A stretch of DNA of 64,000 bases from Hydrogenophilales bacterium (GTDB taxonomy: Bacteria > Pseudomonadota > Gammaproteobacteria > Burkholderiales > Thiobacillaceae), in assembly GCA_016703155.1 (NCBI GenBank), contig JADJCP010000001.1, positions 1,116,001 through 1,180,000 on the forward strand, in the 5' to 3' direction. A model generated the notes under the pieces. That model worked only from the letters and a program-made list of their open reading frames with translations. It had not been told where the DNA came from and did not search any database. The number at the start of each line of letters is the position of its first letter. Position 1 is the first letter of the stretch. Made by a program: the position numbers and the translations under genes. Of the stretch, positions 38,801 to 48,106 are shown in pieces.

Positions 38801-38961
38801 CCGAGGGCCTGGAGACCACCGCGCAGCGCGACATCCTCATGGAACTGGGCTGCCAGGTCGGTCAGGGCTTCCTGTACAGCCGGCCGATCCCGGCGCAGGA
38901 ATTCCGCGCCTGGGTCGCCGCCGAGGGGCCACCCGGACTTCCCGGCGCAACAGAAAATTGA
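35809..38961 (+). CDS. Cache-HAMP-PAS-PAS-GGDEF-EAL c-di-GMP signalling protein
   Basis: A ~1050-residue inner-membrane sensor that can make and break c-di-GMP. TM1 is ~8-28; a periplasmic dCache domain is ~35-275 (YREYFRNTVATGKPYLSNPY, HPVIMMTAPIY, LAILGASLDL). TM2 is ~283-303, HAMP ~305-355, PAS1 ~370-480 and PAS2 ~485-605. The GGDEF domain has an intact LGGDEF near 692 and an RGTD inhibitory site five residues earlier. The EAL domain has intact EALVRW near 820, ELTEST, DDFGTGYSS and EGLET. Both active sites look functional. ATG 35809 follows GAAGGTG. The ligand is not predictable. Confidence 0.93.
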   Translation: MAMKMRTKLTLTVSLLLACLLAGGAAVTVDRFRQALVAEIFRGQFAMLSSAAEELDTRMATAHLTLVAAAASIPHDTLADPDTLQTLLDKRDDLHRIFDNHIFIFTPEGRMHVESPFAPNRRGKDYAYREYFRNTVATGKPYLSNPYISTQAHKHPVIMMTAPIYSADGKLLAILGASLDLMRDNFLGKLTERKIGQTGYFYLTTGDRIMVMHPDKQRIFKPVPVGGNAAYDDAINGFQGTRETINTYNKHMYATFKRLRQKPWVLAVNYPIDEALAPVADFKLTILLFSLFALIASALLIHWLMGRLLLPVLALTRHMSTISGKVGAARVLPVTSADEAGQLTHSFNAMVTALDAQEQALADKEALYRTVVRFATDFIFWRAPDGHIRYVSENAEKVTGYPPEAFHAHPALLDEIIHPEDKEAWRRRRGDVDKTGDAAPQDFRIVMPSGEVRWISHLCQKVIGEDGADAGVRGSHSDITARKQSESRQRLAGAVFESAHEAILVADHNNAIVAVNPAFTKITGYSEKEVVGNNPRLLKSGDTPLETYAAMWRDLRLHGYWQGEFSNRRKDGMVYDVLAAISAVRDEQGRLTHYVGIESDISAMKAAEERIEHLAYHDALTGLPNRLLLLERAALALALAARRRESAAVLFLDLDRFKEVNDSLGHAAGDALLIEAGQRLASLTRGTDTVSRLGGDEFVVLLPGVDQSGAQEVSDKVLASMSTPFSVEGHSLSLSTSIGIALFPKDGADMGELLKNADTALYRAKQEGRNTLVFYNREMNVATFEKLVLESELKAAIQKGELVTYYQPKVRLKDEHLVGAEALVRWRHPQHGLIPPGQFIPVAETSGLIDDLCRWVLGDVCRQLAEWRREGLRPVTVAVNLSPRNFRGAQLIKNLQSLIVAHDLPASALELELTESTLLDAGEQVLSNLLAIKHLGIGLAIDDFGTGYSSLGYLRRLPISALKIDQSFVRDLETDLDDRTLAGSIIALGNSLGLGVIAEGLETTAQRDILMELGCQVGQGFLYSRPIPAQEFRAWVAAEGPPGLPGATEN

Positions 38962-39059
38962 CCTCTTGAGATCCCGGATCGGCCCAAGGGCTCGATCCGG
39001 GTCGAGCGGATTCCGAAAGCGAGAACCCGCGGGTGCCGGACGGGCACCCCTGAAGTCGC
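38962..39059. other. Convergent intergenic region with two hairpins
   Basis: CCCGGATCG...CGATCCGGG (about 38973-39001) and GGGTGCC...GGCACCC (about 39030-39050) form stem-loops without T tracts. They probably end or stabilise the convergent transcripts of the GGDEF-EAL gene and sulP1. Confidence 0.45.
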
Positions 39060-41183
39060 TTAAGCGCGCGCGGGAACCGCGCAGAACATGTCGTCCTTGG
39101 CTGCGTCGCCGAGACGCTCGTAGATGGCGGCGATGGCCTGATCCTCGGTAGCGAAGATGTTGGCCTGGCTGATCAGATCGAACAGGCCGGTGCTGCGCAT
39201 CACGTCGAGCACCTGTTTTTTCAGGCCGGAGAAGATGATTTCCATGTCATTGTCGCGCAAGCGCTCCACCAGGTGATGCACCACCTCCTCGCCCGAGGCA
39301 TCCAGCTGGTTGATGGCGTCGCCGACCACCAGGACATACTTGGCGTTCGGTTTGTTGGCAACGGCCTCCAGCACGGTATCCTCGAAATAGGCCACGTTGG
39401 CGAAGTAGAGCGAACCGTCGAAACGCATCGCAATGATGTGCGGGCTGGTCGGCAGGTCCGGGTTCACCTTGATGTCGCGCAGGGTGCCGTCATGGAAGCG
39501 GCCGAGCTGGGCGACGCGCGGCTTCATGGTCCGGTACAGGTAGAGAATGATCGCCAGGCTGGCGCCGATCAGGATGCCCTTGTCGAGGTGCGGTGCGGCG
39601 ATCAGGGTGATGGCGAAAGTGACCCCGGCGACGATGCCATCGAACTTGCTCGCCTGCCAGGTGTGCTTCAGCGCCTTGGGCGTGATCAGGCTGGTGACCG
39701 CCAGGAGAATGATCACCGCCAGGGTGGCCTTGGGCAGGTGGTACAGGTATTCCGTCAGGAACAGCAGGGTGACAGCCACGAACAGGCCGTTGAACACCAT
39801 GGCGAAGCCGGTCTTGGCGCCCGCCTGCAGATTGATCGCCGAGCCGGTGAACGAGCCGCAGGCCGGGTAGGACTGGAAGAAGGAACCGCCGATATTGGCC
39901 AGGCCCTGGCCGATCAGCTCCTGGTTCGGGTCAAGGCGCTGCTTGGTCTGCGCCGCCAGCGCCTTGGCCATGGAGATCGACTCCATGAAAGCCACCAGGG
40001 CGATGATGAAGGCCGCCGAGAGCAGCTGCATGATGGCGTCCAGGCCCAGCGGCGGCAGGCGGAAGGCGGGCAGGCCGGACGGAATCTTGCCGACCACGTC
40101 GCCGCCGCCAGCGAAGCGCACCTCGCCCTTCTCGATCTTCTTGACGTGCCAATGGCGCCCGTCGGTCTCGACCCCGGCAGGTACGCTGCCGGCGACATAC
40201 AACGTGGCGGTTTCTTTTTCCGAGGCCTGGGCGCGCTCGAACTCGATCAGGCGGATGCCGCGCATGCGCTGCTTGTTCTGGGCTTCCAGCCCGGCGATAT
40301 CGAGCTTCATCAGGTCCAGTTCATGACGCAGATCGGCGATACCGCGGGCGTCGTGCGCCTTCTCGAGCTGGCGCAACTGGCTGGACAGGGTGGTGGCGTT
40401 TGCCGTCATTTCGTCGATCTGCTTGCTGGTCAGTGCATAGGAACTGACCAGTTCGCGCGCCGTCGGATCGGCGATGTGCTCGGGCAGGCCCTTGGTCTTG
40501 TGCTCGAAACCCAGACTGGCGCTGACGACGATGGTGACCACGACGGCGATCAACACGCTCAGCTTGGACAGCGCCGGGATCTTCTTCAGGCCGAGCATCA
40601 GGACCAGGGCAAAGGCCGACATGGCCAGGGTAGGCAGATGCGTTTGCGGCAGATAGCCGAACATCTCCCAGATGTCTTTCAGGAATGAATCGCTTCGGCC
40701 CTTGGGAATGCCCAGAAGCATGTCCAGCTGCGATAACGCAATGATGATCGCCGCCGCATTCATGAAACCGAGAATCACCGGATGCGACACGAAATTGACG
40801 ATGGTGCCGAGCTTGAATACGCCCAAGGCCAGCTGGATGATGCCCACCATCAATGCCAGCAGCAGGGCCAGGCCGATGAATTCCTCGCTGTATGGCACCG
40901 CGAATGGCGTGATGGCGGCGGCGGTCATCAGTGAAACGATGGCCACCGGGCCGGTGGCCAGCTGCCGGGAGGAACCCCAGAGCGCGCCCAGGATGGCCGG
41001 CACAAGCGCGACGTACAGGCCGAAATAGACGGGCAGGCCGGACAACTGCGCATACGCCATCGCCTTGGGAACCAGCACCAGCGCCCCGGTGATGCCGGCG
41101 ATCATATCGCCGCGCAGCAGCGTGGCCGAAATGGGGAACCAATCAAGGAATGGGAAGAAGCGCTGGAGCCACGTGTTCGTCAT
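39060..41183 (-). CDS. SulP family anion transporter with coiled-coil insert (paralogue 1)
   Basis: A 707-residue SLC26/SulP transporter (bicarbonate or sulfate, usually Na+- or H+-coupled). The signature GALVLVPKAMAYAQLSGLPV is in TM1-2; PNQELIGQGLANIGGSFFQ and later helices are normal; a C-terminal STAS domain (~570-695) contains VVGDAINQLDASGEEVVHHL. Unusually, ~120 residues (about 240-375) are inserted between TM7 and the conserved VVGKIPSGLP: a heptad-rich coiled coil (QLRQLEKAHDARGIADLRHE...) followed by a small domain (LYVAGSVPAGVETDGRHWHV). In the SulP fold this loop should be periplasmic. Start ATG 41183 by family length. Confidence 0.92.
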   Translation of the reverse strand: MTNTWLQRFFPFLDWFPISATLLRGDMIAGITGALVLVPKAMAYAQLSGLPVYFGLYVALVPAILGALWGSSRQLATGPVAIVSLMTAAAITPFAVPYSEEFIGLALLLALMVGIIQLALGVFKLGTIVNFVSHPVILGFMNAAAIIIALSQLDMLLGIPKGRSDSFLKDIWEMFGYLPQTHLPTLAMSAFALVLMLGLKKIPALSKLSVLIAVVVTIVVSASLGFEHKTKGLPEHIADPTARELVSSYALTSKQIDEMTANATTLSSQLRQLEKAHDARGIADLRHELDLMKLDIAGLEAQNKQRMRGIRLIEFERAQASEKETATLYVAGSVPAGVETDGRHWHVKKIEKGEVRFAGGGDVVGKIPSGLPAFRLPPLGLDAIMQLLSAAFIIALVAFMESISMAKALAAQTKQRLDPNQELIGQGLANIGGSFFQSYPACGSFTGSAINLQAGAKTGFAMVFNGLFVAVTLLFLTEYLYHLPKATLAVIILLAVTSLITPKALKHTWQASKFDGIVAGVTFAITLIAAPHLDKGILIGASLAIILYLYRTMKPRVAQLGRFHDGTLRDIKVNPDLPTSPHIIAMRFDGSLYFANVAYFEDTVLEAVANKPNAKYVLVVGDAINQLDASGEEVVHHLVERLRDNDMEIIFSGLKKQVLDVMRSTGLFDLISQANIFATEDQAIAAIYERLGDAAKDDMFCAVPARA

Positions 41184-41201
41184 GATGGATTTGCTCACTA
41201 G

Positions 41202-41228
41202 AAAAACGGCCGCCTGAGGCGACCGTTT
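41202..41228 (-). terminator. Terminator-like hairpin in the sulP1 leader (attenuator candidate)
   Basis: On the minus strand AACGGTCGCC-TCA-GGCGGCCGTT is followed by five T, ending ~18 bases before the sulP1 ATG. Ten paired bases (one G-U) plus the T run look like a rho-independent terminator placed in a 5' leader, so it may attenuate sulP1. GCAATACATCCATTGC upstream is a smaller inverted repeat. Confidence 0.6.
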
Positions 41229-41393
41229 CGATATGCAATGGATGTATTGCTTCAAGTAGCGCATTCTAACAAAGGGATGACCTGGCCCGGATAAGTTGTT
41301 TTTATTGATCTATCAACACCTTCTGATATGGCCGACGCGGCAACCCACATCCGATATCAATGGATTGGCCCAACACTTGCGTGGGGGGGAGGC

Positions 41394-42089
41394 ATGCACG
41401 ACAGCCAAGCCCTTGCCATCCTCATCGTCGAGGACAACGCCGACCTCGCCGCCAACATCGCCGACTACCTTGAAGCCCGGGGTCATCTGGTCGACGTCGC
41501 CCTGGACGGCATCACCGGACTGCACCTCGCCGTCAGCCAGCCGCACGACATCATCGTCCTCGATCTGATGCTGCCCGGCATGAATGGGCTGACCCTGTGC
41601 CGCCGGCTGCGCCAGGATGCCCAGTCGAGCGTGCCGGTGCTCATGCTCACGGCACGCGCCACGCTGGACGACAAGATCGCCGGTTTCGCCGAAGGCGCCG
41701 ACGATTATCTGGTCAAGCCCTTCGAGTTGCGCGAACTGGAACTGCGCCTGCAGGCCCTGGCCCGCCGCGCCCGCACCGGCGGCACGCTGCGCCGCCTGAA
41801 AGTGGCCGACCTGGTCTTCGATCTCGACACGCTGGCCATCAACCGGGCCGGCCGGCCGATCAGCCTGGCGGCCCTGCCCATGAAAATCCTGGAACTGCTG
41901 ATGAAGCGCACGCCCCAGGTGGTCTGGCGGCGCGAGATCGAGCAGGCGGTGTGGGGCGACAATCCGCCCGACAGCGATGCCCTGCGCGTGCACATGCACA
42001 CCCTGCGCAGCGCCATCGACGGGCAGGAAGGGCAGCCACTGCTGCACACCATCCGGGGCGTGGGATACCAGTTGAAGGCGCCGGAATGA
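41394..42089 (+). CDS. OmpR-family response regulator
   Basis: A 231-residue DNA-binding regulator. The receiver domain (1-115) has the acidic pocket in ILIVEDNAD, phospho-acceptor Asp-57 in DIIVLDLMLPGMNG, and the switch Lys in YLVKPFELRELEL. A winged-helix effector follows (130-228) with VWRREIEQAVWGDN and LRVHMHTLRSAID. Start chosen at 41394 after GGGGAGG. It overlaps the kinase gene by ATGA. It is divergent from sulP1 and upstream of sulP2, both plausible targets. Confidence 0.92.
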   Translation: MHDSQALAILIVEDNADLAANIADYLEARGHLVDVALDGITGLHLAVSQPHDIIVLDLMLPGMNGLTLCRRLRQDAQSSVPVLMLTARATLDDKIAGFAEGADDYLVKPFELRELELRLQALARRARTGGTLRRLKVADLVFDLDTLAINRAGRPISLAALPMKILELLMKRTPQVVWRREIEQAVWGDNPPDSDALRVHMHTLRSAIDGQEGQPLLHTIRGVGYQLKAPE

Positions 42090-43354
42090 GGCAGGCACTT
42101 CGATCCGCCAGTCTGCGCAGCCGCGTCGCCCTGTTCTTCGCGCTCTTCGGCGCCTTGTTGAGCCTGCTGATGGCCTTCATGCTCTACCAGTCGGCGCACG
42201 ACCTCGGCCAGCGCCTGATCGACGAAACCCTGACCGCGGAGCTGGACGACTACATGGCCCGGCGCGAGCGCAACCCACATTCTTTGCCGCCCTCCACGGT
42301 CATCGTGCAGGGCTACGTCAAGGACGCGGCAGGCAATGGCGACGTGCCAGCCTACCTCTCCGGCCTGCCGGACGGCCGTCATAACGTCAGCGTAGGCCAG
42401 CTGGCCTACCGGGTCGCGGTGCTGGAGCGCCAGGGCGAGCGCTATTTCCTGCTCTACGACATCTCCCTGCAACAACGGCGCGAACAGCGTTTCGCCCTGC
42501 AACTGGGCCTCATCGCCATCGTCATGACCCTGGTCTCCGCCTTGGGCGGCGTCTGGCTCTCGCGCACCGTCGTCGCGCCGGTATCGGAACTCGCGGCGCG
42601 GGTGCGCCATCGCGGCGTCGAAGACTGGGAACGCTCCCTGTCCGACGAATTTCCCGGCGGCGAGGTCGGTGAACTGGCGCGTGTCTTCGACCGTCAGCTC
42701 ATCCGCATGCGCGCCTTCATCGAGCGCGAGCGGGCCTTTGGCGCCGACGTCAGCCACGAACTGCGCACCGCGCTGGCCGTAATCCTGAGCGCCACGGAGG
42801 TTCTGCTCTCCGACGAACGTCTGAACGACAAACAGAAGGCGCGCATCGGCCGCATCGAGCGCGCCGCCCGCGACATGGCCGAACTCGGCACGGCCCTCCT
42901 GCTCATGGCGCGCGAGGAGCGCAGCCAGGCCATGGGCGGCACCAGTTCGCTGTCAGAAGTCGTCGAGGAGGCTGTCGCCAAGCACCGCCACCTGCTCGGC
43001 CACAAACCCGTCGAGATCGAGGTGCACACCAACCCCGGTCTCATCCTCGCCGCCGATCGGGGTGTCCTCGACATCCTGGTCAGCAATCTCATCCGCAACG
43101 CCTTCGCCTATACCGCCGCCGGCACCGTCGCCATCGTCCAGGACGCGCATTCCCTCACCGTGTCGGACACCGGAAAAGGCATCCCGGGCGGTGCTGTCGA
43201 TCAGGTCTTCCTGCGCCACTTCCGGGACATGACCAGTGAAGGCGCCGGTATCGGCCTGTCGCTGGTGAAGCGCATCTGCGACCGCTACGGCTGGCGCGTG
43301 CGCCTGGATAGCGGCGCAGCGCGTGGAACAACGGTGACAGTGGAGTTTTCCTGA
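42086..43354 (+). CDS. Sensor histidine kinase paired with the OmpR-family regulator
   Basis: A 422-residue inner-membrane kinase: TM1 ~14-35, a periplasmic domain of ~110 residues, TM2 ~145-165 (LGLIAIVMTLVSALGGVWLS), HAMP, then the H-box ADVSHELRTALAVI with phospho-His near residue 223. The N-box is SNLIRNAFAYTAAG and the ATP lid has DTGKGIPGG and GAGIGLSLVKRIC. The HATPase domain is complete. The signal is unknown; the small periplasmic domain has no Cys and few metal ligands. Translationally coupled to the regulator. Confidence 0.92.
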   Translation: MRQALRSASLRSRVALFFALFGALLSLLMAFMLYQSAHDLGQRLIDETLTAELDDYMARRERNPHSLPPSTVIVQGYVKDAAGNGDVPAYLSGLPDGRHNVSVGQLAYRVAVLERQGERYFLLYDISLQQRREQRFALQLGLIAIVMTLVSALGGVWLSRTVVAPVSELAARVRHRGVEDWERSLSDEFPGGEVGELARVFDRQLIRMRAFIERERAFGADVSHELRTALAVILSATEVLLSDERLNDKQKARIGRIERAARDMAELGTALLLMAREERSQAMGGTSSLSEVVEEAVAKHRHLLGHKPVEIEVHTNPGLILAADRGVLDILVSNLIRNAFAYTAAGTVAIVQDAHSLTVSDTGKGIPGGAVDQVFLRHFRDMTSEGAGIGLSLVKRICDRYGWRVRLDSGAARGTTVTVEFS

Positions 43355-43407
43355 GCGCGACAGATGGAAATAGGCACCGCTCATCATGATCGCAAACGGC
43401 CCCAGTC

Positions 43408-43447
43408 GTTAACCCCCGCTTGATCTTCACTTAACCTCCCATTAACG
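43408..43447. promoter_or_regulatory. Four 11-bp-spaced half sites, probable OmpR-family binding site
   Basis: TTAAC occurs at 43409, 43431 and 43442, with a degenerate TTGAT at 43420. The starts lie on a strict 11-bp period, the spacing expected for tandem dimers of a winged-helix response regulator. The array is ~50 bp before sulP2 and just after the kinase gene, so the adjacent regulator is the best candidate. Confidence 0.6.
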
Positions 43448-43492
43448 CCCCCGGGCGGACACTCCAGGCATCGTTACCGGCTGGAGACTTCC

Positions 43493-45322
43493 ATGTATGC
43501 ATCCCACGCACCGTCAGGTGGCTGGCCCATCACTCTGGAGTGGTCGAGCCTGTTTCCCTTCCTGCGCTGGCGCGAACGCGTCTCCCGCGCGTCGACCCGC
43601 GACGACCTGATGGCGGGTCTGACCGGGGCCTTGATCGTCCTGCCGCAGGCGGTGGCCTTCGCGACCATCGCCGGCCTGCCACCGGAGTTCGGGCTTTACG
43701 CGGCGATGGTGCCGACGGTGGTGGCCGCGCTGTTCGGCTCAAGCTGGCATCTGGTCTCCGGGCCGACGACGGCGATCTCCATCGCTGTATTCGATTCGGT
43801 AAGCCCCTATGCACCGCCCGGGTCACAGGAGTTCATCAGTCTGGTGCTGACCCTGACCTTCCTGACCGGCATGTTCCAGCTGGTACTCGGTCTGGCGCGC
43901 ATGGGCGTGTTGGTCAATTTCATCTCGCACACCGTGGTCATCGGCTTTACCGCGGGCGCGGCACTCCTGATCGCCGGCAGCCAGATCAAGAATTTCTTCG
44001 GCGTCGACATTCCACGCGGCACGCCGTTCTTCGGCACACTGCAACTCTTCTTCCAGCAGATCGACGAGATCAACCCCTATGTCCTGGCGGTCAGTGTCGT
44101 GACGCTGGCGACTGGCATCCTGATAAAGCGCTTCCTGCCCAAAGTGCCGTACATGATCGCCGCCATGGTCTTGGGCAGCCTGTTCTCTGCGGGCCTGAAT
44201 ACGTGGTACAGCCCGGCGGTCACCGGCATTCGCGTGGTCGGGGCCTTGCCCGCCGGGCTGCCGCCGTTGTCCATGCCGGACTTCTCGTTGCATGGCCTGT
44301 CGACCATGCTCTTTCCCAGCCTGATCATCACCCTGCTGGCCTTGACCGAAGCCGTATCCATCTCGCGCGCCGTCGCCTCGAAGTCGGGACAGCAGATCGA
44401 CGGCAACCAGGAATTCATCGGCCAGGGACTGTCGAACCTGGTGGGCAGCTTCTTCTCCGGCTATGCCGCGTCCGGTTCCTTCAACCGTAGCGGCGTCAAC
44501 TTCGCCGCCGGGGCACGCACACCGCTTGCGGCGGTGTTCGCATCGATCTTCCTGCTGGTCATCCTGTTCCTGGTCGCACCGCTGGCCGCCTACCTGCCCA
44601 CCGCCGCCATGGCCGGCATCCTGTTCCTGGTCGCCTGGGGGCTGATCGACACCCATCACATCAAGCTGCTGCCACGCATCGACCGGCAGGAGACCCTGGT
44701 GCTCTGGCTGACCCTGATCGGCACGCTGGTCGATCTGGAGAAAGGCATTTTCCTGGGCATCGCCCTCTCTCTGGCGCTGTATCTGTATCGCACCTCACGA
44801 CCGAGCATGGAAGTGGTGGTGCCCGATCCGGATCCGGACAGTTACCACTACGTCGCCGCCACCGATAAACCGGAATGCCCACAGATCAGACTGATGCGAC
44901 TGAACGGCTCGATCTTCTTCGGCGCCGTCGCGCATCTGCGGCAGCAGGCTCAGGAAATGCTCGAACTGGAGCCCAAGCGCAAACACCTCGTGGTGATGGC
45001 CAGCGGCATCAACTTCGTCGACCTCGCCGGGGCGGAGTTCCTGGCCGAAGAGGCCCGGCGACGCCGCCTGGCGGGCGGCAGCCTGTCGTTCTACCGGATG
45101 AAGGACAGTGTCGCCGAAACGCTGCGCCGGGGCGGATTCATGGACGCCATCGGCGAGGAGCATCTCCATCCGGCCAAGTCGCGCCCGGCCGAAGCGATCT
45201 TCCCAAACCTGGACATGGACATATGCGCCAAGTGCGCGCAACGACTGTTCCGCCCGTGTCACGACGTCGCACGGGCCGACGTTGCGGAGGCCATCGAACT
45301 TTCAGAAGGAGTCGCAACATGA
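43493..45322 (+). CDS. SulP family anion transporter (paralogue 2, standard form)
   Basis: A 609-residue SulP transporter without the long insert: LTGALIVLPQAVAFATIAGL in TM1-2, GNQEFIGQGLSNLVGSFFSG and FNRSGVNFAAGARTPLAAV in the transport core. The STAS domain (~440-560) has LVVMASGINFVDLAGAEFLA. A C-terminal tail (~560-609) adds MDICAKCAQRLFRPCHD, three Cys that could bind a metal. ATG 43493 follows GGAGACTTCC. The stop overlaps the next gene by ATGA. BicA-like bicarbonate or sulfate uptake are both possible. Confidence 0.92.
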   Translation: MYASHAPSGGWPITLEWSSLFPFLRWRERVSRASTRDDLMAGLTGALIVLPQAVAFATIAGLPPEFGLYAAMVPTVVAALFGSSWHLVSGPTTAISIAVFDSVSPYAPPGSQEFISLVLTLTFLTGMFQLVLGLARMGVLVNFISHTVVIGFTAGAALLIAGSQIKNFFGVDIPRGTPFFGTLQLFFQQIDEINPYVLAVSVVTLATGILIKRFLPKVPYMIAAMVLGSLFSAGLNTWYSPAVTGIRVVGALPAGLPPLSMPDFSLHGLSTMLFPSLIITLLALTEAVSISRAVASKSGQQIDGNQEFIGQGLSNLVGSFFSGYAASGSFNRSGVNFAAGARTPLAAVFASIFLLVILFLVAPLAAYLPTAAMAGILFLVAWGLIDTHHIKLLPRIDRQETLVLWLTLIGTLVDLEKGIFLGIALSLALYLYRTSRPSMEVVVPDPDPDSYHYVAATDKPECPQIRLMRLNGSIFFGAVAHLRQQAQEMLELEPKRKHLVVMASGINFVDLAGAEFLAEEARRRRLAGGSLSFYRMKDSVAETLRRGGFMDAIGEEHLHPAKSRPAEAIFPNLDMDICAKCAQRLFRPCHDVARADVAEAIELSEGVAT

Positions 45323-45786
45323 AAACCTACCGACGTATCCTGGTGACCCTGCCGACCGACGGCCGGGCCGAAACCCTATTGCATCGCGCCGCTGAACAAC
45401 TGGCCGGAAGCCGGGCCCAACTGCTGGTCCTGCAGGTCCTGGATACGCGCAGCGGCATCGAACCGGACGGTCCGGCAGCCAATCTTCCGAGGGAGCACAT
45501 GGCCAGACGTTTGCCGGCGGCAAAACAGCGATTGGATCTATTGCTGGCCAGACATGACCTGGCCTGGGCCGAGGCGCGTATCGTCTGCGGCGAGCCCAAC
45601 ACGGTCATCGGCCAGTGCGTGCGCGACTGGCGCCCGGATCTGGTCGTCGCCTGTGCCAGCTTGTGGTCGCGCGACTACTCACTGCCTTCGGGTCGCGACA
45701 GCCCGGACGTGCTGAGCGTGAAATGCCATGGGCTATTCAGCCGGCTGGGTGAGGCCTTGGGTCATGCCGCGCAGGGTCATGCCTGA
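45319..45786 (+). CDS. UspA-like small protein 1
   Basis: A 155-residue protein opening KTYRRILVTLPTDGRAETLL HRAAEQLAGSRA, the universal stress protein start. It continues with LLVLQVLDTRSG and, near residues 100-120, GEPNTVIGQCVRDWRPDLVV. The usual ATP-binding GxxGxnS is replaced by CASLWSRDYSLPSGR, so nucleotide binding is doubtful. Coupled to sulP2 by ATGA, so it probably modulates that transporter (Usp-like domains occur fused to transporters elsewhere). Confidence 0.75.
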   Translation: MKTYRRILVTLPTDGRAETLLHRAAEQLAGSRAQLLVLQVLDTRSGIEPDGPAANLPREHMARRLPAAKQRLDLLLARHDLAWAEARIVCGEPNTVIGQCVRDWRPDLVVACASLWSRDYSLPSGRDSPDVLSVKCHGLFSRLGEALGHAAQGHA

Positions 45787-45898
45787 CAATACAGCATCCA
45801 TACGCAACATCAGGGTTGCATCCAGCAACTTATCTCCCGGCAGGACTACAATCTCTCCCTGTTGAAAACGGCCAGACCGGCCGCCTGGAGAAAGAGCC

Positions 45899-46459
45899 AT
45901 GATCCGACGCAACCCCAACGGCGATGCCCCTGTCGTCCACGAAACCGCCTTCGTCGACCCCACCGCCATTCTGTGCGGCAAGGTCATCGTCGAGGAAAAC
46001 GTTTTCATCGGCCCTTACGCCGTGATCCGCGCCGACGAAGTGAACGAACATGGCGATATGGAGCCGATCATCATTGGCGCCAATTCCAACATCCAGGATG
46101 GTGTCGTCATCCACTGCAAGGCCGGTGGCGGTGTCACCATCGGGCGTGAAACCTCCATCGCCCACCGTTCGATCGTCCACGGCCCGTGCGAAGTCGGCGA
46201 CAACTGCTTCATCGGCTTCAATTCCGTGCTCTACAACTGTGTTGTCGGCGAGGGCACGGTGGTGCGCCATAACTCCGTCGTGGAAGGTTGCCGGGTACCG
46301 CCCGGTTTCTATATCCCCTCGACCTGCAACATTCACTCCGACGCCGAACTGGCGACCATCACCCCGGTCACCCCGGATCAGGCGGGCTTTTCGGAAAGTG
46401 TCGCCCAAGCGAATCTGGAATTGGTCCGCGGCTACAAGCGGATACGCAACGAGTTCTGA
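45899..46459 (+). CDS. Gamma-class carbonic anhydrase-like protein
   Basis: A 186-residue left-handed beta-helix protein. The metal His pattern of Cam/CcmM-type enzymes is present: NIQDGVVIHCK near residue 70 and TSIAHRSIVHGPCEVG near 85-95. Its length and lack of the acetyltransferase tail favour gamma-carbonic anhydrase over a sugar acetyltransferase, though activity must be tested because many relatives (YrdA, CaiE) are inactive. GGAGAAAG precedes ATG 45899. A hairpin (ATAGCC-GAA-GGCTAT) follows the stop. Beside SulP genes it suggests HCO3-/CO2 handling. Confidence 0.85.
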   Translation: MIRRNPNGDAPVVHETAFVDPTAILCGKVIVEENVFIGPYAVIRADEVNEHGDMEPIIIGANSNIQDGVVIHCKAGGGVTIGRETSIAHRSIVHGPCEVGDNCFIGFNSVLYNCVVGEGTVVRHNSVVEGCRVPPGFYIPSTCNIHSDAELATITPVTPDQAGFSESVAQANLELVRGYKRIRNEF

Positions 46460-46505
46460 TAGCCGAAGGCTATAGCTGCTGGCCAAGGACACCGCTGCTC
46501 GTGGC

Positions 46506-46748
46506 TCAAAGCCGATGCAAGGCGGCGCGGATGCGTTGTATGGTGTCTTCGACGCGTGCCTTGCCGGATACCTCCAGGCCGAGGCCGCGGGCAATGGCAT
46601 TGATCCTGGCCGGGTTGAGCGGAATGCCGCCGGCGTCGATGGCGCGGATCAGGGCTTGCGCCTGGCGGATCTCATCGACCGGTGCCGGCTTCTCGTCCAG
46701 CAGGCCACGCAGCCAGGCTGGAAGGATGCCCTTGCCGAGACGCGCCAT
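46506..46748 (-). CDS. Small conserved-looking protein downstream of the NtrC-type regulator
   Basis: An 80-residue basic protein: MARLGKGILPAWLRGLLDEK, then AQALIRAIDAGGIPLNPARI and a C-terminal helix VEDTIQRIRAALHRL. I do not recognise the family. It starts 6 bp after the regulator's expected stop, on the same strand, so it should share the kinase-regulator transcript. No signal peptide or membrane segment. Confidence 0.6.
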   Translation of the reverse strand: MARLGKGILPAWLRGLLDEKPAPVDEIRQAQALIRAIDAGGIPLNPARINAIARGLGLEVSGKARVEDTIQRIRAALHRL

Positions 46749-46753
46749 GGATC

Positions 46754-48102
<1,349 letters not shown>

Positions 48103-48106
<4 letters not shown>

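Noticed and set aside
38973..39050. Classical rho-independent terminators between the GGDEF-EAL gene and sulP1
   Set aside because: Stable stems exist but no T tract follows on either strand, so I list them only as hairpins.
41305..41316. FNR/ANR box TTGATCTATCAA between sulP1 and the two-component genes
   Set aside because: The arms match but the spacer is 2 instead of 4 bp, so FNR dimer geometry is wrong. It may still be another operator.
45899..46459. Sugar or serine acetyltransferase
   Set aside because: The left-handed helix is shared, but the three-His metal pattern and short C-terminus fit the gamma-carbonic anhydrase branch better.
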